From: JACJWR01 sp963842975
GTDB lineage: Bacteria; Actinomycetota; Actinomycetes; S36-B12; UBA10799
Length of the DNA stretch: 64,000 nucleotides
Direction: 5' to 3'
Assembly (NCBI GenBank): GCA_963842975.1
Contig: CAWJIH010000004.1
Coordinates: 248,001-312,000, forward strand
The notes beneath the pieces are model-generated. The model was not told the DNA's origin and did no database searches. It was given only the letters and a program-made list of their open reading frames with translations. A program made the translations under genes and the position numbers. Position 1 is the first letter of the stretch. Each line of letters opens with the position of its first letter. Below are positions 24,309-32,890 of this stretch, piece after piece.

Positions 24309-25340
24309 ATGACCGTCCAGGCGATGAACCTCTCCAAGTCCTACGGCTCGGTCAAGGCCGTCGACGACCTCAGTTTCACGCTCAATCCGGGTGTTGTGAC
24401 TGGCTTCCTAGGCCCCAACGGGTCGGGCAAATCGACCACGATGCGGCTGATGTTGGAGTTGGACCGCGGCGGCGGCCTCACTCACTGGGATGGATTGCGA
24501 CTGCGGGAGGTGCCAGTCCCGTCCACAGTTGTGGGGGCCCATCTCGACGCCAGGAGTTTTCACCCTGGGCGCACTGCCCGGAACCACCTGCGGATGATCG
24601 CGGCCGCCAATGACATCCCCAATGCCCGGGTCGACGAGGTCCTCGAGCTCATGGGGCTGCGGGGTGTGGCGAAGAAGCGACCCAAAGGATTCAGCCTCGG
24701 CATGGCGCAGCGGTTGGGCCTGGCCGGGGCGATTCTGGCTCAGCCCAAAGTGCTCTTGCTCGACGAACCGGCCAACGGTCTGGACCCACAGTCGATTCAG
24801 TGGATGCGCGACTTCCTCCGTGACTACGCAGATTCCGGCAAGGTTGTCTTCGTCTCTAGTCACCTGCTCAATGAGATGCAGTTGATGGCTGATCACGTCA
24901 TCGTCATTGCCAAGGGCCGGTTGGTGGCCGACGAACCCATGCCGACGTTCGTCGCGCGCAGCACCCGAAATGACGTGTTCATCCGGACACCCGATTTCGA
25001 CGCCTTGACTCGAGCTTTGAGCGGTCAGGGGATCAGTGTCGTGCGGGAAGGCGAGGATGGGCTTTCGGTGATCGGCGTCGAAACCCAATTCGTCGGCGAC
25101 CTGGCGCATTCCCACGATGTGCGGGTCTGGGAACTCACCAAGCGCACCGCAAGTTTGGAGCAGGCGTTTCTCGAGTTGACCAGCAGTGATCAGGAGTTCG
25201 CGGTGGGAATCACTGGTGGCGGCGATGTCGACGGTGTGGTGGACGACGACGCAGCGCCCCAGACCGCGGCGCCAGACTCATCCTCGGCACCGGAGCCCCC
25301 TGCTCCGGCAGGTTCGAGCACGGACGAAGGGGGCAAATGA
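24309..25340 (+). CDS. ABC transporter ATP-binding protein
   Basis: A 343-residue ATPase of the ABC-2 exporter type. Walker A is GPNGSGKST (about 37-45), the signature region reads FSLGMAQRLGLA (a common variant of LSGGQ in this branch), Walker B is VLLLDEPANGLDP and the switch is VSSHLLNEM. The C-terminal 100 residues include a region like the accessory domain of drug/lantibiotic exporters and then an acidic, Pro/Ser-rich tail. The next gene, encoding the permease, starts in an ATGA overlap. The pair probably exports an amphipathic or antibiotic-like compound; substrate unknown. The Q-loop position and DARSFHPGRTARNHL segment match BcrA-like proteins. Confidence 0.92.
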   Translation: MTVQAMNLSKSYGSVKAVDDLSFTLNPGVVTGFLGPNGSGKSTTMRLMLELDRGGGLTHWDGLRLREVPVPSTVVGAHLDARSFHPGRTARNHLRMIAAANDIPNARVDEVLELMGLRGVAKKRPKGFSLGMAQRLGLAGAILAQPKVLLLDEPANGLDPQSIQWMRDFLRDYADSGKVVFVSSHLLNEMQLMADHVIVIAKGRLVADEPMPTFVARSTRNDVFIRTPDFDALTRALSGQGISVVREGEDGLSVIGVETQFVGDLAHSHDVRVWELTKRTASLEQAFLELTSSDQEFAVGITGGGDVDGVVDDDAAPQTAAPDSSSAPEPPAPAGSSTDEGGK

Positions 25341-26077
25341 TGGCTGTCGTTGCCTATGAACAGCGACGGATCCGCACGATCCGTTCGACCTGGATCATCT
25401 TGGGGGTGACGCTGGTCCTGGTCGGCGCCACCGCCGCACTGCTGGCGGCGCTGTCCAACATCGATCCCGCCACCGGCGAAGCAGTAGGCGTGGCGTCGCT
25501 GACAGACGTGCTCTCCGCCCTGAACAATCCGCTGGCGCTGGTGCCGCTTTCGGTGCTTGCGGCCTCGGCCATCGGCGGCGAGTACCGATTCGGTCTGATC
25601 CGGCAAACCCTTACGACGTTCCCTCGCCGCAACCAGGTTCTGCTGGCCAAGTTATGGGTTGTCACCTTGTGGATGGTGGCGGGTCTCATCATGGCGACGG
25701 CAGTCGCGGTGGGTGTGGCTTTCCTGTTTCGCAGCAGCGTCGACGTCGACGTTTTCGCGGTGGAAAACATCACCTATGCGCTCCGTGCGATCGCCTTCGG
25801 CGTCCTGTATTGCCTCTACGCTTTCGCGCTTGCGCTGATCACCAGAAACCAGGCGTTGGCGATCATCATCCTGGTGCTGTGGACCCTTGTGGTTGAGACG
25901 TTGTTGGTGTCGCTGCTTGGCGGTCGAATCTCGTGGTTGGAGCAGGCCATGCCGATTCAATCCGGCGCGACCTTCGTCGGCGGTGTCGACATGATCCCCA
26001 ACGGCGCAGTTTTCATTGGCGTTTTGGCGGTGCTGCTCGCTCTTGGCTGGACGCTGTTCGTCCGACGCGACGCCTAG
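25337..26077 (+). CDS. ABC-2 type permease
   Basis: Membrane partner of the preceding ATPase, 246 residues with six hydrophobic segments. It begins VAYEQRRIRTIRSTWIILGV, the usual basic lead-in to helix 1, and has IGGEYRFGLIRQTLTTFPRR, the coupling-helix motif of ABC-2 exporters (EYRxGTIRxTL type). The ATG overlaps the stop of the ATPase gene (ATGA), giving a 1:1 coupled pair. A half-size permease of this kind would work as a dimer with two ATPases. The fluoride channel gene starts 16 bases after it, but no functional link to fluoride is evident. Confidence 0.88.
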   Translation: MMAVVAYEQRRIRTIRSTWIILGVTLVLVGATAALLAALSNIDPATGEAVGVASLTDVLSALNNPLALVPLSVLAASAIGGEYRFGLIRQTLTTFPRRNQVLLAKLWVVTLWMVAGLIMATAVAVGVAFLFRSSVDVDVFAVENITYALRAIAFGVLYCLYAFALALITRNQALAIIILVLWTLVVETLLVSLLGGRISWLEQAMPIQSGATFVGGVDMIPNGAVFIGVLAVLLALGWTLFVRRDA

Positions 26078-26092
26078 CGCGAGGGTCGACCG

Positions 26093-26611
26093 GTGTCGGG
26101 AGAGTGGCCTCCGGACCCACCCAGTCGGCACTCGGGTCAGCACGACCCCACGCCGGAACTGCCCACGGATCCGGATCTGGCCACCCAACCGGATTCCAGT
26201 GGCTCAAGGAAATGGGATCTAGTCGCCGTCATCGCAGCGGGCGGCGCCATCGGCGGCGGACTTCGGTACAGCATCAGCCAGGCGTGGCCGCATGACGGGT
26301 CCGGCTTCCCCTGGGCCACGTTCGTCGAGAACGTCTCCGGCAGCCTGCTGCTGGGGGCTCTCATGGTGTTCCTGCTTGACGTCTGGGGGCCACATCGCTA
26401 CCTCCGCCCATTCCTGGGTGTCGGTCTGCTGGGTGGCTACACGACGTTTTCGACCTTCACCAACGAGGCCGATACTTTGCTGCGGGGTGGGCAGGGCGTC
26501 GTGGCATTGGTCTACGTGTTCGGATCCGTGGCGGCTGGCCTGTTGGCCGCGCTGTGCGGGATCGCCGGTGCACGACGATTGGCAGGCGTCGAGCGAAGGT
26601 CGGGAACCTAG
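26093..26611 (+). CDS. crcB: Fluc/CrcB fluoride channel subunit 1
   Basis: Fluoride exporter subunit of 172 residues. An N-terminal hydrophilic, Pro/Asp-rich extension of about 40 residues comes before the four-helix core, which is longer than most members. The core shows GGAIGGGLRYSIS, FPWATFVENVSGSLLLGAL (polar-track Asn) and GLLGGYTTFSTFTNEADTL, the TTFSTF motif with the phenylalanine box. A second crcB follows with a TAGTG junction, so the product is half of a heterodimeric dual-topology channel. There is no space for a fluoride riboswitch directly upstream because the ABC permease ends 16 bases before. Confidence 0.9.
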   Translation: MSGEWPPDPPSRHSGQHDPTPELPTDPDLATQPDSSGSRKWDLVAVIAAGGAIGGGLRYSISQAWPHDGSGFPWATFVENVSGSLLLGALMVFLLDVWGPHRYLRPFLGVGLLGGYTTFSTFTNEADTLLRGGQGVVALVYVFGSVAAGLLAALCGIAGARRLAGVERRSGT

Positions 26612-26985
26612 TGCTTCTGATTCTGGTGATGCTCGGGGCGGCGCTGGGGGCACCTTCGCGGTGGTTGCTCGATCAGGCGATTCAGTCCCGCCACAGCGGT
26701 TCATTTCCGTGGGGCACCTGGACCGTCAATGTTCTCGGATCGTTGGCCCTGGGGCTGTTGCTCGGGTTGGCCCAGGCCGGCCACGCCTCGACTTCCCTGG
26801 TGGCGCTACTGGGGACCGGGTTCTGTGGTGGATTCACCACTTTCAGCACCTTTAGCTTCGAGACCCTGCGACTGGTGGAAGAGGGATCCATTGGCAGTGC
26901 GGTGGTGAACGTACTCGCCAGCGTTGCGGTGGCGATGCTCGCCGCTTCCGGCGGTTGGTACCTCGCCACACTGTGGTGGGGCTGA
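26611..26985 (+). CDS. crcB: Fluc/CrcB fluoride channel subunit 2
   Basis: Second subunit, 124 residues, starting at a GTG whose first base is the last base of the upstream stop (TAGTG). Four hydrophobic helices with GAALGAPSRWLLDQAI, FPWGTWTVNVLGSLALGLL and GTGFCGGFTTFSTFSFETLR: again an Asn in the polar track and the TTFSTF motif. A GGxTTFSTF match in both subunits means both are probably functional. Paired crcB genes are usual in actinobacteria and give opposite topologies in one channel. This lowers cytoplasmic fluoride. Confidence 0.92.
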   Translation: MLLILVMLGAALGAPSRWLLDQAIQSRHSGSFPWGTWTVNVLGSLALGLLLGLAQAGHASTSLVALLGTGFCGGFTTFSTFSFETLRLVEEGSIGSAVVNVLASVAVAMLAASGGWYLATLWWG

Positions 26986-27135
26986 GCCCGCGAGAGCAAA
27001 GTGGGGGTGGACGCCCGCCGGTGAACGTGGATAATTACGAAGAACGCTGCGCCAATCCAGTGGCCTTCACTACTCTGGCGTCGCAACCCGGCGGAGGGGA
27101 AGCCGCCGGGTACCACGACCGAGAAGGCAGTGCGC

Positions 27136-27342
27136 ATGGCTGACGAGACCAACGATCCCTTACCGCAGGTGAAGTTCTTGACCGTCGCGGAAGTGGCATC
27201 GATCATGCGTGTGTCAAAGATGACCGTGTACCGGTTGGTGCACAGTGGCGAGTTGCCGGCGGTTCGCGTGGGTCGATCGTTTCGGGTCCCAGAACGCGCC
27301 GTGCATGACTTCCTTCGACGCTCGTTCAACGCTGCCGGGTAA
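27136..27342 (+). CDS. BldC-like excisionase-type HTH protein
   Basis: A 68-residue MerR-like single-domain regulator. The helix-turn-helix is FLTVAEVASIMRVSKMTVYR, followed by the wing LVHSGELPAVRVGRSFRVPE, the standard actinobacterial form of the excisionase/BldC family. It occupies the same place as the mycobacterial gene between proC and the bS22-like gene; here proC is missing and a crcB pair is upstream. BldC-type proteins bind direct repeats cooperatively and control development; that function cannot be claimed for this one. The ATG at 27136 was chosen over a GTG two codons earlier. Confidence 0.85.
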   Translation: MADETNDPLPQVKFLTVAEVASIMRVSKMTVYRLVHSGELPAVRVGRSFRVPERAVHDFLRRSFNAAG

Positions 27343-27492
27343 CCTCGGCTGGCCGTTCACACTCGCCGGGCGGGGGCCACGCCCTAGGATGGGCGAGACG
27401 CCGTACGCTTGGCGCAAGACTCGATGTCACAAGATGGCAACGGTCACATCCGGTGAGTGGTGGAAAAGTCCGCCAGAAGCGAAGGGACACCA

Positions 27493-27591
27493 GTGGGTTC
27501 TGTAGTCAAGAAACGTCGTAAGCGGATGGCCAAGAAGAAGCACCGCAAGTTGCTGCGCAAGACGCGCGTGCAGCGTCGCAACAAGAAGTAG
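27493..27591 (+). CDS. AURKAIP1/COX24 (bS22-like) ribosomal mini-protein
   Basis: A 32-residue protein that standard gene callers often miss. It starts at a GTG preceded by GAAGGGA at five bases, and reads MGSVVKKRRKRMAKKKHRKL, then LRKTRVQRRNKK. More than half of the residues are Lys or Arg. This is the actinobacterial AURKAIP1/COX24-domain protein, identified on mycobacterial 30S subunits as bS22 next to the decoding site. It stands between a BldC-like gene and an NAD-dependent epimerase gene, its conserved position in mycobacteria and relatives. Confidence 0.92.
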   Translation: MGSVVKKRRKRMAKKKHRKLLRKTRVQRRNKK

Positions 27592-27661
27592 TCCCTAGCC
27601 GGACCGTCGTCGACACCTTCGCCCCGGTTCGGCCGTGCGCGGAGGGGAAGGAACGCAGCAG

Positions 27662-28693
27662 ATGGCAAAGGTCGTCCTCGTCACCGGAGTGTCTCGGCAT
27701 CTCGGTGGGCGTATGGCGCGGGTGCTCACCGCTGAGCCGGGCATCGACCGGGTCATCGGTGTCGATGTGATTCCACCTCGTCAAGACATTGGCGGGGCCG
27801 AGTTCGTTCGTGCCGACATTCGCAACCCGATCATCTCCAAGGTGATCCGGGCAGCAAGTGTGGACACGGTCGTGCACATGGGCGTGATCGCCACCCCGAT
27901 GCAGGCCGGTGGCCGGATGTCGATGAAAGAAATCAACGTCATCGGCACCATGCAGTTGCTGGCTGCCTGCCAAAAGGCCCCCACCTTGGAGAAGTTGGTC
28001 GTCAAGTCCACCACCGGGGTCTATGGCTCCGGCCCCAAAGATCCGGCCATGTTCACCGAAGAGATGCAGCCGAAGCACCCGCCGTCCTCCGGTTGGGCGA
28101 AGGACTCGGTGGAAGTTGAGGGTTACGTGCGGGGTTTCGCCCGGCGGCGTCCGGACGTGATGGTGACGACCCTTCGGCTGGCCAATTTCTTTGGCCCCAC
28201 CGTCGATACCCCCATGACCTCCTACTTCTCGCTGCCCGTGATCCCTACGGTTTTGGGCTACGACGCCCGGCTGCAGTTCATTCATGAGGACGACGGTTTG
28301 GAGTCGCTGCGCCGGGCCTGCGTCACCGATCGGCCCGGAACCTTCAACATGGCTGGCGATGGTGTTCTCTTGCTGAGCCAAGCTGCCCGCCGCGCCGGGC
28401 GTCCGATTGCGCCCATCCCCTCGCCTATGGTGGGCATGGTCGGGGCTGCCGTGCGACGAGCCGGTCTGGCCGATTTCTCCCCGGAGCAGGTGCGATTCCT
28501 CACGTTTGGCCGCGGGGTCGACACCACCCGGATGCGGGAAGTCTTCGGATTCCAGCCACAGCACACCACAGCCGAGACTTTCGACGAGTTCGTGCGATCG
28601 CGGGAGTCCCTGCGGCTCATTCCGGCCGAGAAGATCGAAGCCGCCGAACGTCAACTAGTGTCCATGCTCGGAGGTGCGCGCGCTCATGGGTGA
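27662..28693 (+). CDS. NAD-dependent epimerase/dehydratase family protein
   Basis: Extended SDR of 343 residues. The N-terminus KVVLVTGVSRHLGGRMARVL is a modified TGxxGxxG nucleotide site (GVSRHLGG), typical of this actinobacterial epimerase group. FVRADIRNPIISKVIRAASV follows, and VKSTTGVYGSGPKDPAMFTE has the serine/threonine of the catalytic site, but the usual YxxxK appears as SGWAKDSVE, so the tyrosine seems lost. TLRLANFFGP marks the substrate loop. The start is ATG 27662; an upstream in-frame start was rejected. Its last eight bases overlap the acyltransferase start. A UDP-sugar role is often listed for the mycobacterial homologue, without direct proof I can cite. Confidence 0.85.
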   Translation: MAKVVLVTGVSRHLGGRMARVLTAEPGIDRVIGVDVIPPRQDIGGAEFVRADIRNPIISKVIRAASVDTVVHMGVIATPMQAGGRMSMKEINVIGTMQLLAACQKAPTLEKLVVKSTTGVYGSGPKDPAMFTEEMQPKHPPSSGWAKDSVEVEGYVRGFARRRPDVMVTTLRLANFFGPTVDTPMTSYFSLPVIPTVLGYDARLQFIHEDDGLESLRRACVTDRPGTFNMAGDGVLLLSQAARRAGRPIAPIPSPMVGMVGAAVRRAGLADFSPEQVRFLTFGRGVDTTRMREVFGFQPQHTTAETFDEFVRSRESLRLIPAEKIEAAERQLVSMLGGARAHG

Positions 28694-29639
28694 TGCCCGA
28701 GTGATCCCGTTCGACGACAGTTCAAGGTCACGACGTCGACCTGTCGCCGAGGTCAGTGAAGATGACGTGCTCGACATATCCGAGTTGACCCCCGAACCAC
28801 CGAGTTTGCGGGAGCGAGTCACCGATTCGCTCGACTTCTTGCGCCGGCGCATCACCGGGGAGTACCCGGTTGACGATTTCGGATTCGATCCGGAACTTCT
28901 CGACAAGGTGCTGATGGCCCCGTTGCGCCCGATGTATTCCTCATATTTCCGGGTCGAGACTCGGGGGTTGGAGAACGTGCCCGACTCCGGTGGTGCGCTC
29001 GTGGTGGCGAATCATTCCGGCACCATCGCCCTGGATGCAGTGATGACCCAACTGGCGTTGCTGGATCACCACCCCGCCCACCGGCACCTACGCATGTTGG
29101 GCGCCAATCTGGTCTTCTCCATGCCATTCGTCGGGGAAGTTGCACGCAAGGGTGGCCACACCCTGGCGTGTGCTCCGGACGCGGAGCGACTGCTGGCCGA
29201 AGGCGAGTTGGTGGGCGTCTGGCCGGAGGGTTTCAAAGGCATCGGAAAACCGTTCAGCGAGCGCTACAAACTGCAGCGATTCGGCCGCGGCGGGTTCGTT
29301 GCCGCAGCGTTGCGCACCGGTGCCCCGATCATTCCGTGTGCGATTGTCGGGGCCGAGGAGACGTACCCGATCATCGGGAACGCCAAGTTCCTCGCGCGAA
29401 TGCTCGGCCTGCCGTACTTCCCGCTCACCCCGACCTTCCCGTGGCTGGGTCCGATCGGGATGGTGCCGGTACCGAGCAAGTGGATCATTGAGTTTGGTGA
29501 GCCCATCCCCACCGACGAGTTCGCTGAGGGTGCCGCCGATGACCCCATGCTGGTGTTCAACCTCACGGATCAGGTGCGCGAGACGATCCAGCAGACGCTG
29601 TATCGACTGCTGGTTCAGCGCCGGTCGGTCTTTCGGTAA
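28686..29639 (+). CDS. Lysophospholipid acyltransferase (PlsC family)
   Basis: A 317-residue acyltransferase with canonical motifs: VVANHSGTIALDAVMTQLAL with the HX4D catalytic pair, then RKGGHTLACAPDAERLLAEG, GVWPEGFKGIGKPFSERYKL (motif III) and FVAAALRTGAPIIPCAIVGA (motif IV). It should transfer acyl chains to glycerol-phosphate or lysophosphatidate at the membrane. The first 90 residues are hydrophilic. The ATG at 28686 overlaps the epimerase stop (ATGGGTGA), and gene order matches the Rv0500B-Rv0501-Rv0502 region of mycobacteria. A GTG four codons upstream is an alternative start. The acyl-CoA synthetase starts six bases after its stop. Confidence 0.9.
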   Translation: MGDARVIPFDDSSRSRRRPVAEVSEDDVLDISELTPEPPSLRERVTDSLDFLRRRITGEYPVDDFGFDPELLDKVLMAPLRPMYSSYFRVETRGLENVPDSGGALVVANHSGTIALDAVMTQLALLDHHPAHRHLRMLGANLVFSMPFVGEVARKGGHTLACAPDAERLLAEGELVGVWPEGFKGIGKPFSERYKLQRFGRGGFVAAALRTGAPIIPCAIVGAEETYPIIGNAKFLARMLGLPYFPLTPTFPWLGPIGMVPVPSKWIIEFGEPIPTDEFAEGAADDPMLVFNLTDQVRETIQQTLYRLLVQRRSVFR

Positions 29640-29644
29640 CCGCA

Positions 29645-31141
29645 GTGACGGCCAACCTCGCAAGCCTGGTGACAGATGCAGCAAATCGCAGCCCACAGGC
29701 ACCCGCATTCATTAGTTCCGATCGAACCGTCACCTGGTCGGAGTTGGAGCGGTTGGTGCGTGCAGTGGCTGGTGGGCTCACCGCCCGCGGACTGGTGCCC
29801 GGGGATCGGGTGGCGCTGGTCATCACCAACAGCATCGAGTTCGTTTCCAGCTACTTCGGAGTCCTCCGGGCCGGGTTGGTGGCCGTCCCGATCAACACCA
29901 CCTACACGCCGTACGAGATCTCGTACCTGCTCGAGCAATCTGGTGCCGCGCTCGTGTTGTCCGACCGTTCCAGTGAGGACGCCGTCCAGCAGGCCACCGA
30001 TGACGTACCCGTCATCGTGGTCGGCAGTGCTTCCTGGCGAAGCCTCACAATTGGGTCGACCCCGCCGCCGGAGTACGTGGTGGGGGCGAACGACCTCGCC
30101 GTGCTCATGTTCACCTCGGGCACCTCTGGGCGGCCCAAAGGTGCGATGCTCACCCACCAATCCCTGCTGTCGAATCTCGATCAACTCTCGTCGGTCCCCG
30201 ATCCGCAGGTGATGCGCGGCGACGACGTGGTGCTGGTGCTGCTACCGCTGTTCCACATCTATGCGCTCAATGCAGTGCTTGGCATGCTCGCGCGCACCGG
30301 TGCGGCGGCAGTGCTGACGGGCAAGTTCGATCCGAAGGATGCGTTGCGGCTGGTGCGTAGGTGGGGAGTCACGGTGGTGGCGTCGGCCCCACCGGTGTAC
30401 CAAGCATGGGCGAGGTTGCCTGGGCTGGCCGATGCGCTGTCCGATGTCCGGCTGATGGTTTCCGGTGCGGCACCGCTCACACCCGAGGTTTTTACGGCTT
30501 TCACCACCGCAGCCGAGAGCCCGCTGTGGGAGGGCTATGGCATGACCGAGGCGAGCCCGGTGGTCACCTCCACCGTCGTCACCGGAGTGGCCAGGGCTGG
30601 CTCGGCGGGCCAGCCGCTGCCGGGAGTTGAGATCAAACTGTGCGACGAGGGGGGTGACGAAGTCGAGGACGGTGACCTTGGGGAGATCTACATTCGTGGC
30701 GCCAATGTGTTCTCTGGCTACTGGCCCGACGGGGCAGATGGGGCCGATGAATCCGGCTGGTGGGCGACTGGTGATGTCGGCTACTTCGACCAGAATTCCG
30801 AACTCCGGCTAGTGGATCGGCGCAATGACCTGATCATCGTCAGCGGTTTCAATGTCTACCCGCGGGAAGTCGAAGAAGTCCTCGGCAAACTCCCGGAGGT
30901 GCGGGAGGTGGCGGTTGTGGGTGAGTCGCACCCGACCACCGGCCAAACGGTCAAGGCCCTGATCGTCGTGCGGCCGGGCATGGAACTGGAGCCCGACGCT
31001 GTGATTGCGGCAGCCCGGACCAAGCTTGCGCGCTTCAAATGCCCGACCATCGTGGACTTCGTCGATGAACTGCCGCATTCCGGCACCGGCAAAGTGTCGA
31101 AGGGTCGCTTGCGGGAACCGATCCCCGGGGTGCGGGAGTGA
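29645..31141 (+). CDS. Acyl-CoA synthetase (AMP-forming)
   Basis: ANL-superfamily ligase of 498 residues that activates a fatty or aromatic carboxylate as an adenylate and transfers it to CoA. Motifs: LMFTSGTSGRPKGAMLTHQS (P-loop, A3), YGMTEASPVVT (A5), WWATGDVGYFDQNSELRLVD (A7), DLIIVSGFNVYPREVEEVL (A8) and the final lysine in SGTGKVSKGRLRE (A10). The start GTG at 29645 follows the acyltransferase stop by five bases. The context with a PlsC acyltransferase favours a fatty-acid substrate, but the substrate pocket cannot be read confidently. Its stop overlaps the glutaredoxin-like gene. Confidence 0.92.
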   Translation: MTANLASLVTDAANRSPQAPAFISSDRTVTWSELERLVRAVAGGLTARGLVPGDRVALVITNSIEFVSSYFGVLRAGLVAVPINTTYTPYEISYLLEQSGAALVLSDRSSEDAVQQATDDVPVIVVGSASWRSLTIGSTPPPEYVVGANDLAVLMFTSGTSGRPKGAMLTHQSLLSNLDQLSSVPDPQVMRGDDVVLVLLPLFHIYALNAVLGMLARTGAAAVLTGKFDPKDALRLVRRWGVTVVASAPPVYQAWARLPGLADALSDVRLMVSGAAPLTPEVFTAFTTAAESPLWEGYGMTEASPVVTSTVVTGVARAGSAGQPLPGVEIKLCDEGGDEVEDGDLGEIYIRGANVFSGYWPDGADGADESGWWATGDVGYFDQNSELRLVDRRNDLIIVSGFNVYPREVEEVLGKLPEVREVAVVGESHPTTGQTVKALIVVRPGMELEPDAVIAAARTKLARFKCPTIVDFVDELPHSGTGKVSKGRLREPIPGVRE

Positions 31142-31410
31142 ACTCCAACGCCACACCACCCACCGTGACCCTGGTGGGCAAACCTGGCTGTCACCTGTGT
31201 GATGCCGCCCGTGCCATCGCGATTCCGGTCTGCGAACAGGCGGGTGCCACCTTTGTGGAGGTCTCCATCCTGGACTCCCCGGAGCTGGCCGATGTCTACG
31301 CCGAGTACATCCCGGTAATACTCATCGATGGTGAACAACACGATTTCTGGCGGATCGACGCCGACCGGCTGCGCCGTGCCTTGAGTGCAAAAGGCGCGCC
31401 TGGACTGTGA
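31138..31410 (+). CDS. Glutaredoxin-like protein (DUF836)
   Basis: A 90-residue thioredoxin-fold protein with TVTLVGKPGCHLCDAARAIA, giving a CHLC active site, and YAEYIPVILIDGEQHDFWRI with the cis-proline region. This is the actinobacterial glutaredoxin family that usually sits before rex or hemA. It starts at a GTG overlapping the stop of the acyl-CoA synthetase by four bases. No rex gene follows; hemA begins 178 bases on. It may act as a general thiol reductant; partner unknown. Confidence 0.85.
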   Translation: MNSNATPPTVTLVGKPGCHLCDAARAIAIPVCEQAGATFVEVSILDSPELADVYAEYIPVILIDGEQHDFWRIDADRLRRALSAKGAPGL

Positions 31411-31588
31411 GACTGCTCACCTGGGTCGGGCTGACGTCTTCGCGATTTGGTCGAATTGGGCCGTTCCGCTTATCCTTAGCAAAGTAAGTTCACGCCCGTA
31501 GATCCTGTTGGGCGACGGTTTACCCACCTTCACGCTGGGACGCCGTCGCCAGCGGATCCGCCGCCACCACGTTCTTGGGAGATGCCGC

Positions 31589-32890
31589 ATGACGCTCATC
31601 GTCGTCGGTATATCCCATCGTTCCGCGCCGTTCGGGGTGCTGGACCACGTCGCCCTCGACTCACTCGGCGTCAACACCCTCTTGGACCACGTGATCTTCA
31701 GCGACCACGTTGCCGAAGCGATGGTGCTGTCCACGTGCAACCGGGTGGAGGTGTACGCCGACGTCGACCGCTTCCACGGCGCGGTTGACGACATCGGTGG
31801 AGCACTGGCCAAGGAGGCCGGGGTGCCCGTCGCCGAACTCGCGCCCCACATGTACGTGCACTACGACGAACGCGCCGTGCACCACGTTTTTTCGGTCGCT
31901 GGCGGTCTTGATTCGATGGTGGTCGGCGAAGCGCAAATCCTCGGTCAGGTGCGTGCCGCGCTGAAGATCGCCCAGGACCAAGGCACAGTCGGCCGAACCA
32001 TCAACGAGTTGGCCCAGACTGCGCTGCGGGTGGGTAAGCGCATCCACAGCGAGACGAGCATCGATCGGCACGGGGCCTCGGTAGTGAGCGTGGCGTTGGA
32101 TCAGGCTGCCGAGATTCTGGGAGGACTTGGCGGCCGTTCGGCGGCCATCGTCGGAGCCGGCGGAATGGCGACGCTGGCTGTGAACTATCTGCAAGATGCC
32201 GGGGTCGAACGCATCACGGTCGCAAATCGCACATTGGGAAACGCCGAACGGTTGGCCCGCAGCGCGGAACGCCCGTACGGGACGCGTGTGCAGGTGAGCT
32301 CGATGGACGACCTTTCCGCGGTACTTGAGTCGGCCGATGTCATCGTCGCGTGCACCGGAGCGAAAGGCACGGTGATCTCCGCGGAGCAGGTGCCAGCTCG
32401 ACAGAGCCCGCGGGTGCTGCTCGACTTGGCGCTCCCACACGACATCGACGTGGACGTGGCTGAGGTTGCCGGTGCGGTGCGCATCGATCTAGCTTCGCTG
32501 GCTTCGGTTTCGCACCGCCATTCCGGAGCTGAGTCGGCGGCAATTGCCATCGTCGATCTGGAAGCCAGGTCCTTCCTCGCGGCGCAGGCGGCGACCACCG
32601 TCGAACCGCTCGTGCTGTCGCTGCGGGCGCGCGGCGATGGGATCGTCGAACGTGAGATGTCGCGACTGAGACTGAAAATGCCGCACGTCGACGATGCCAG
32701 CGCCCACGAAGTCGAACGGGCGATGCGCCGGGTCATGTCATCGCTGCTGCACACCCCTACCGTGCGCATGAAGCAGATGGCGGCTGATCCGGATGGGGAG
32801 AGATTCGCCGACGCCGTGCGGGCGCTGTTCGATCTTGATCCGGCTTCAGTCCAGGCGATCACCATGCCACCGGAGGCGCTGGATGACTGA
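31589..32890 (+). CDS. hemA: Glutamyl-tRNA reductase (HemA)
   Basis: First enzyme of C5 tetrapyrrole synthesis, 433 residues, reducing glutamyl-tRNA(Glu) to glutamate-1-semialdehyde with NADPH. The catalytic cysteine is C50 in VLSTCNRVEVYA. GGLDSMVVGEAQILGQVRAA is the family signature, VGAGGMATLAVNYL is the NADPH site, and the C-terminal dimerisation helices are present. The ATG at 31589 follows GGGAG; longer frames upstream are unrelated. It begins a run of ten genes with little or no space between them. The 178 bases before it hold the likely promoter, with no tRNA-like or riboswitch structure that I could recognise. Confidence 0.95.
   Translation: MTLIVVGISHRSAPFGVLDHVALDSLGVNTLLDHVIFSDHVAEAMVLSTCNRVEVYADVDRFHGAVDDIGGALAKEAGVPVAELAPHMYVHYDERAVHHVFSVAGGLDSMVVGEAQILGQVRAALKIAQDQGTVGRTINELAQTALRVGKRIHSETSIDRHGASVVSVALDQAAEILGGLGGRSAAIVGAGGMATLAVNYLQDAGVERITVANRTLGNAERLARSAERPYGTRVQVSSMDDLSAVLESADVIVACTGAKGTVISAEQVPARQSPRVLLDLALPHDIDVDVAEVAGAVRIDLASLASVSHRHSGAESAAIAIVDLEARSFLAAQAATTVEPLVLSLRARGDGIVEREMSRLRLKMPHVDDASAHEVERAMRRVMSSLLHTPTVRMKQMAADPDGERFADAVRALFDLDPASVQAITMPPEALDD

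Noticed and set aside
26040..26092. Fluoride riboswitch ahead of crcB
   Set aside because: Only 15 bases separate the ABC permease stop from crcB, and I could not draw the crcB-motif pseudoknot.
31411..31588. rex redox-regulator gene between the glutaredoxin-like gene and hemA
   Set aside because: Often present in actinobacteria at this place, but the 178 bases here are too short and show no coding frame.
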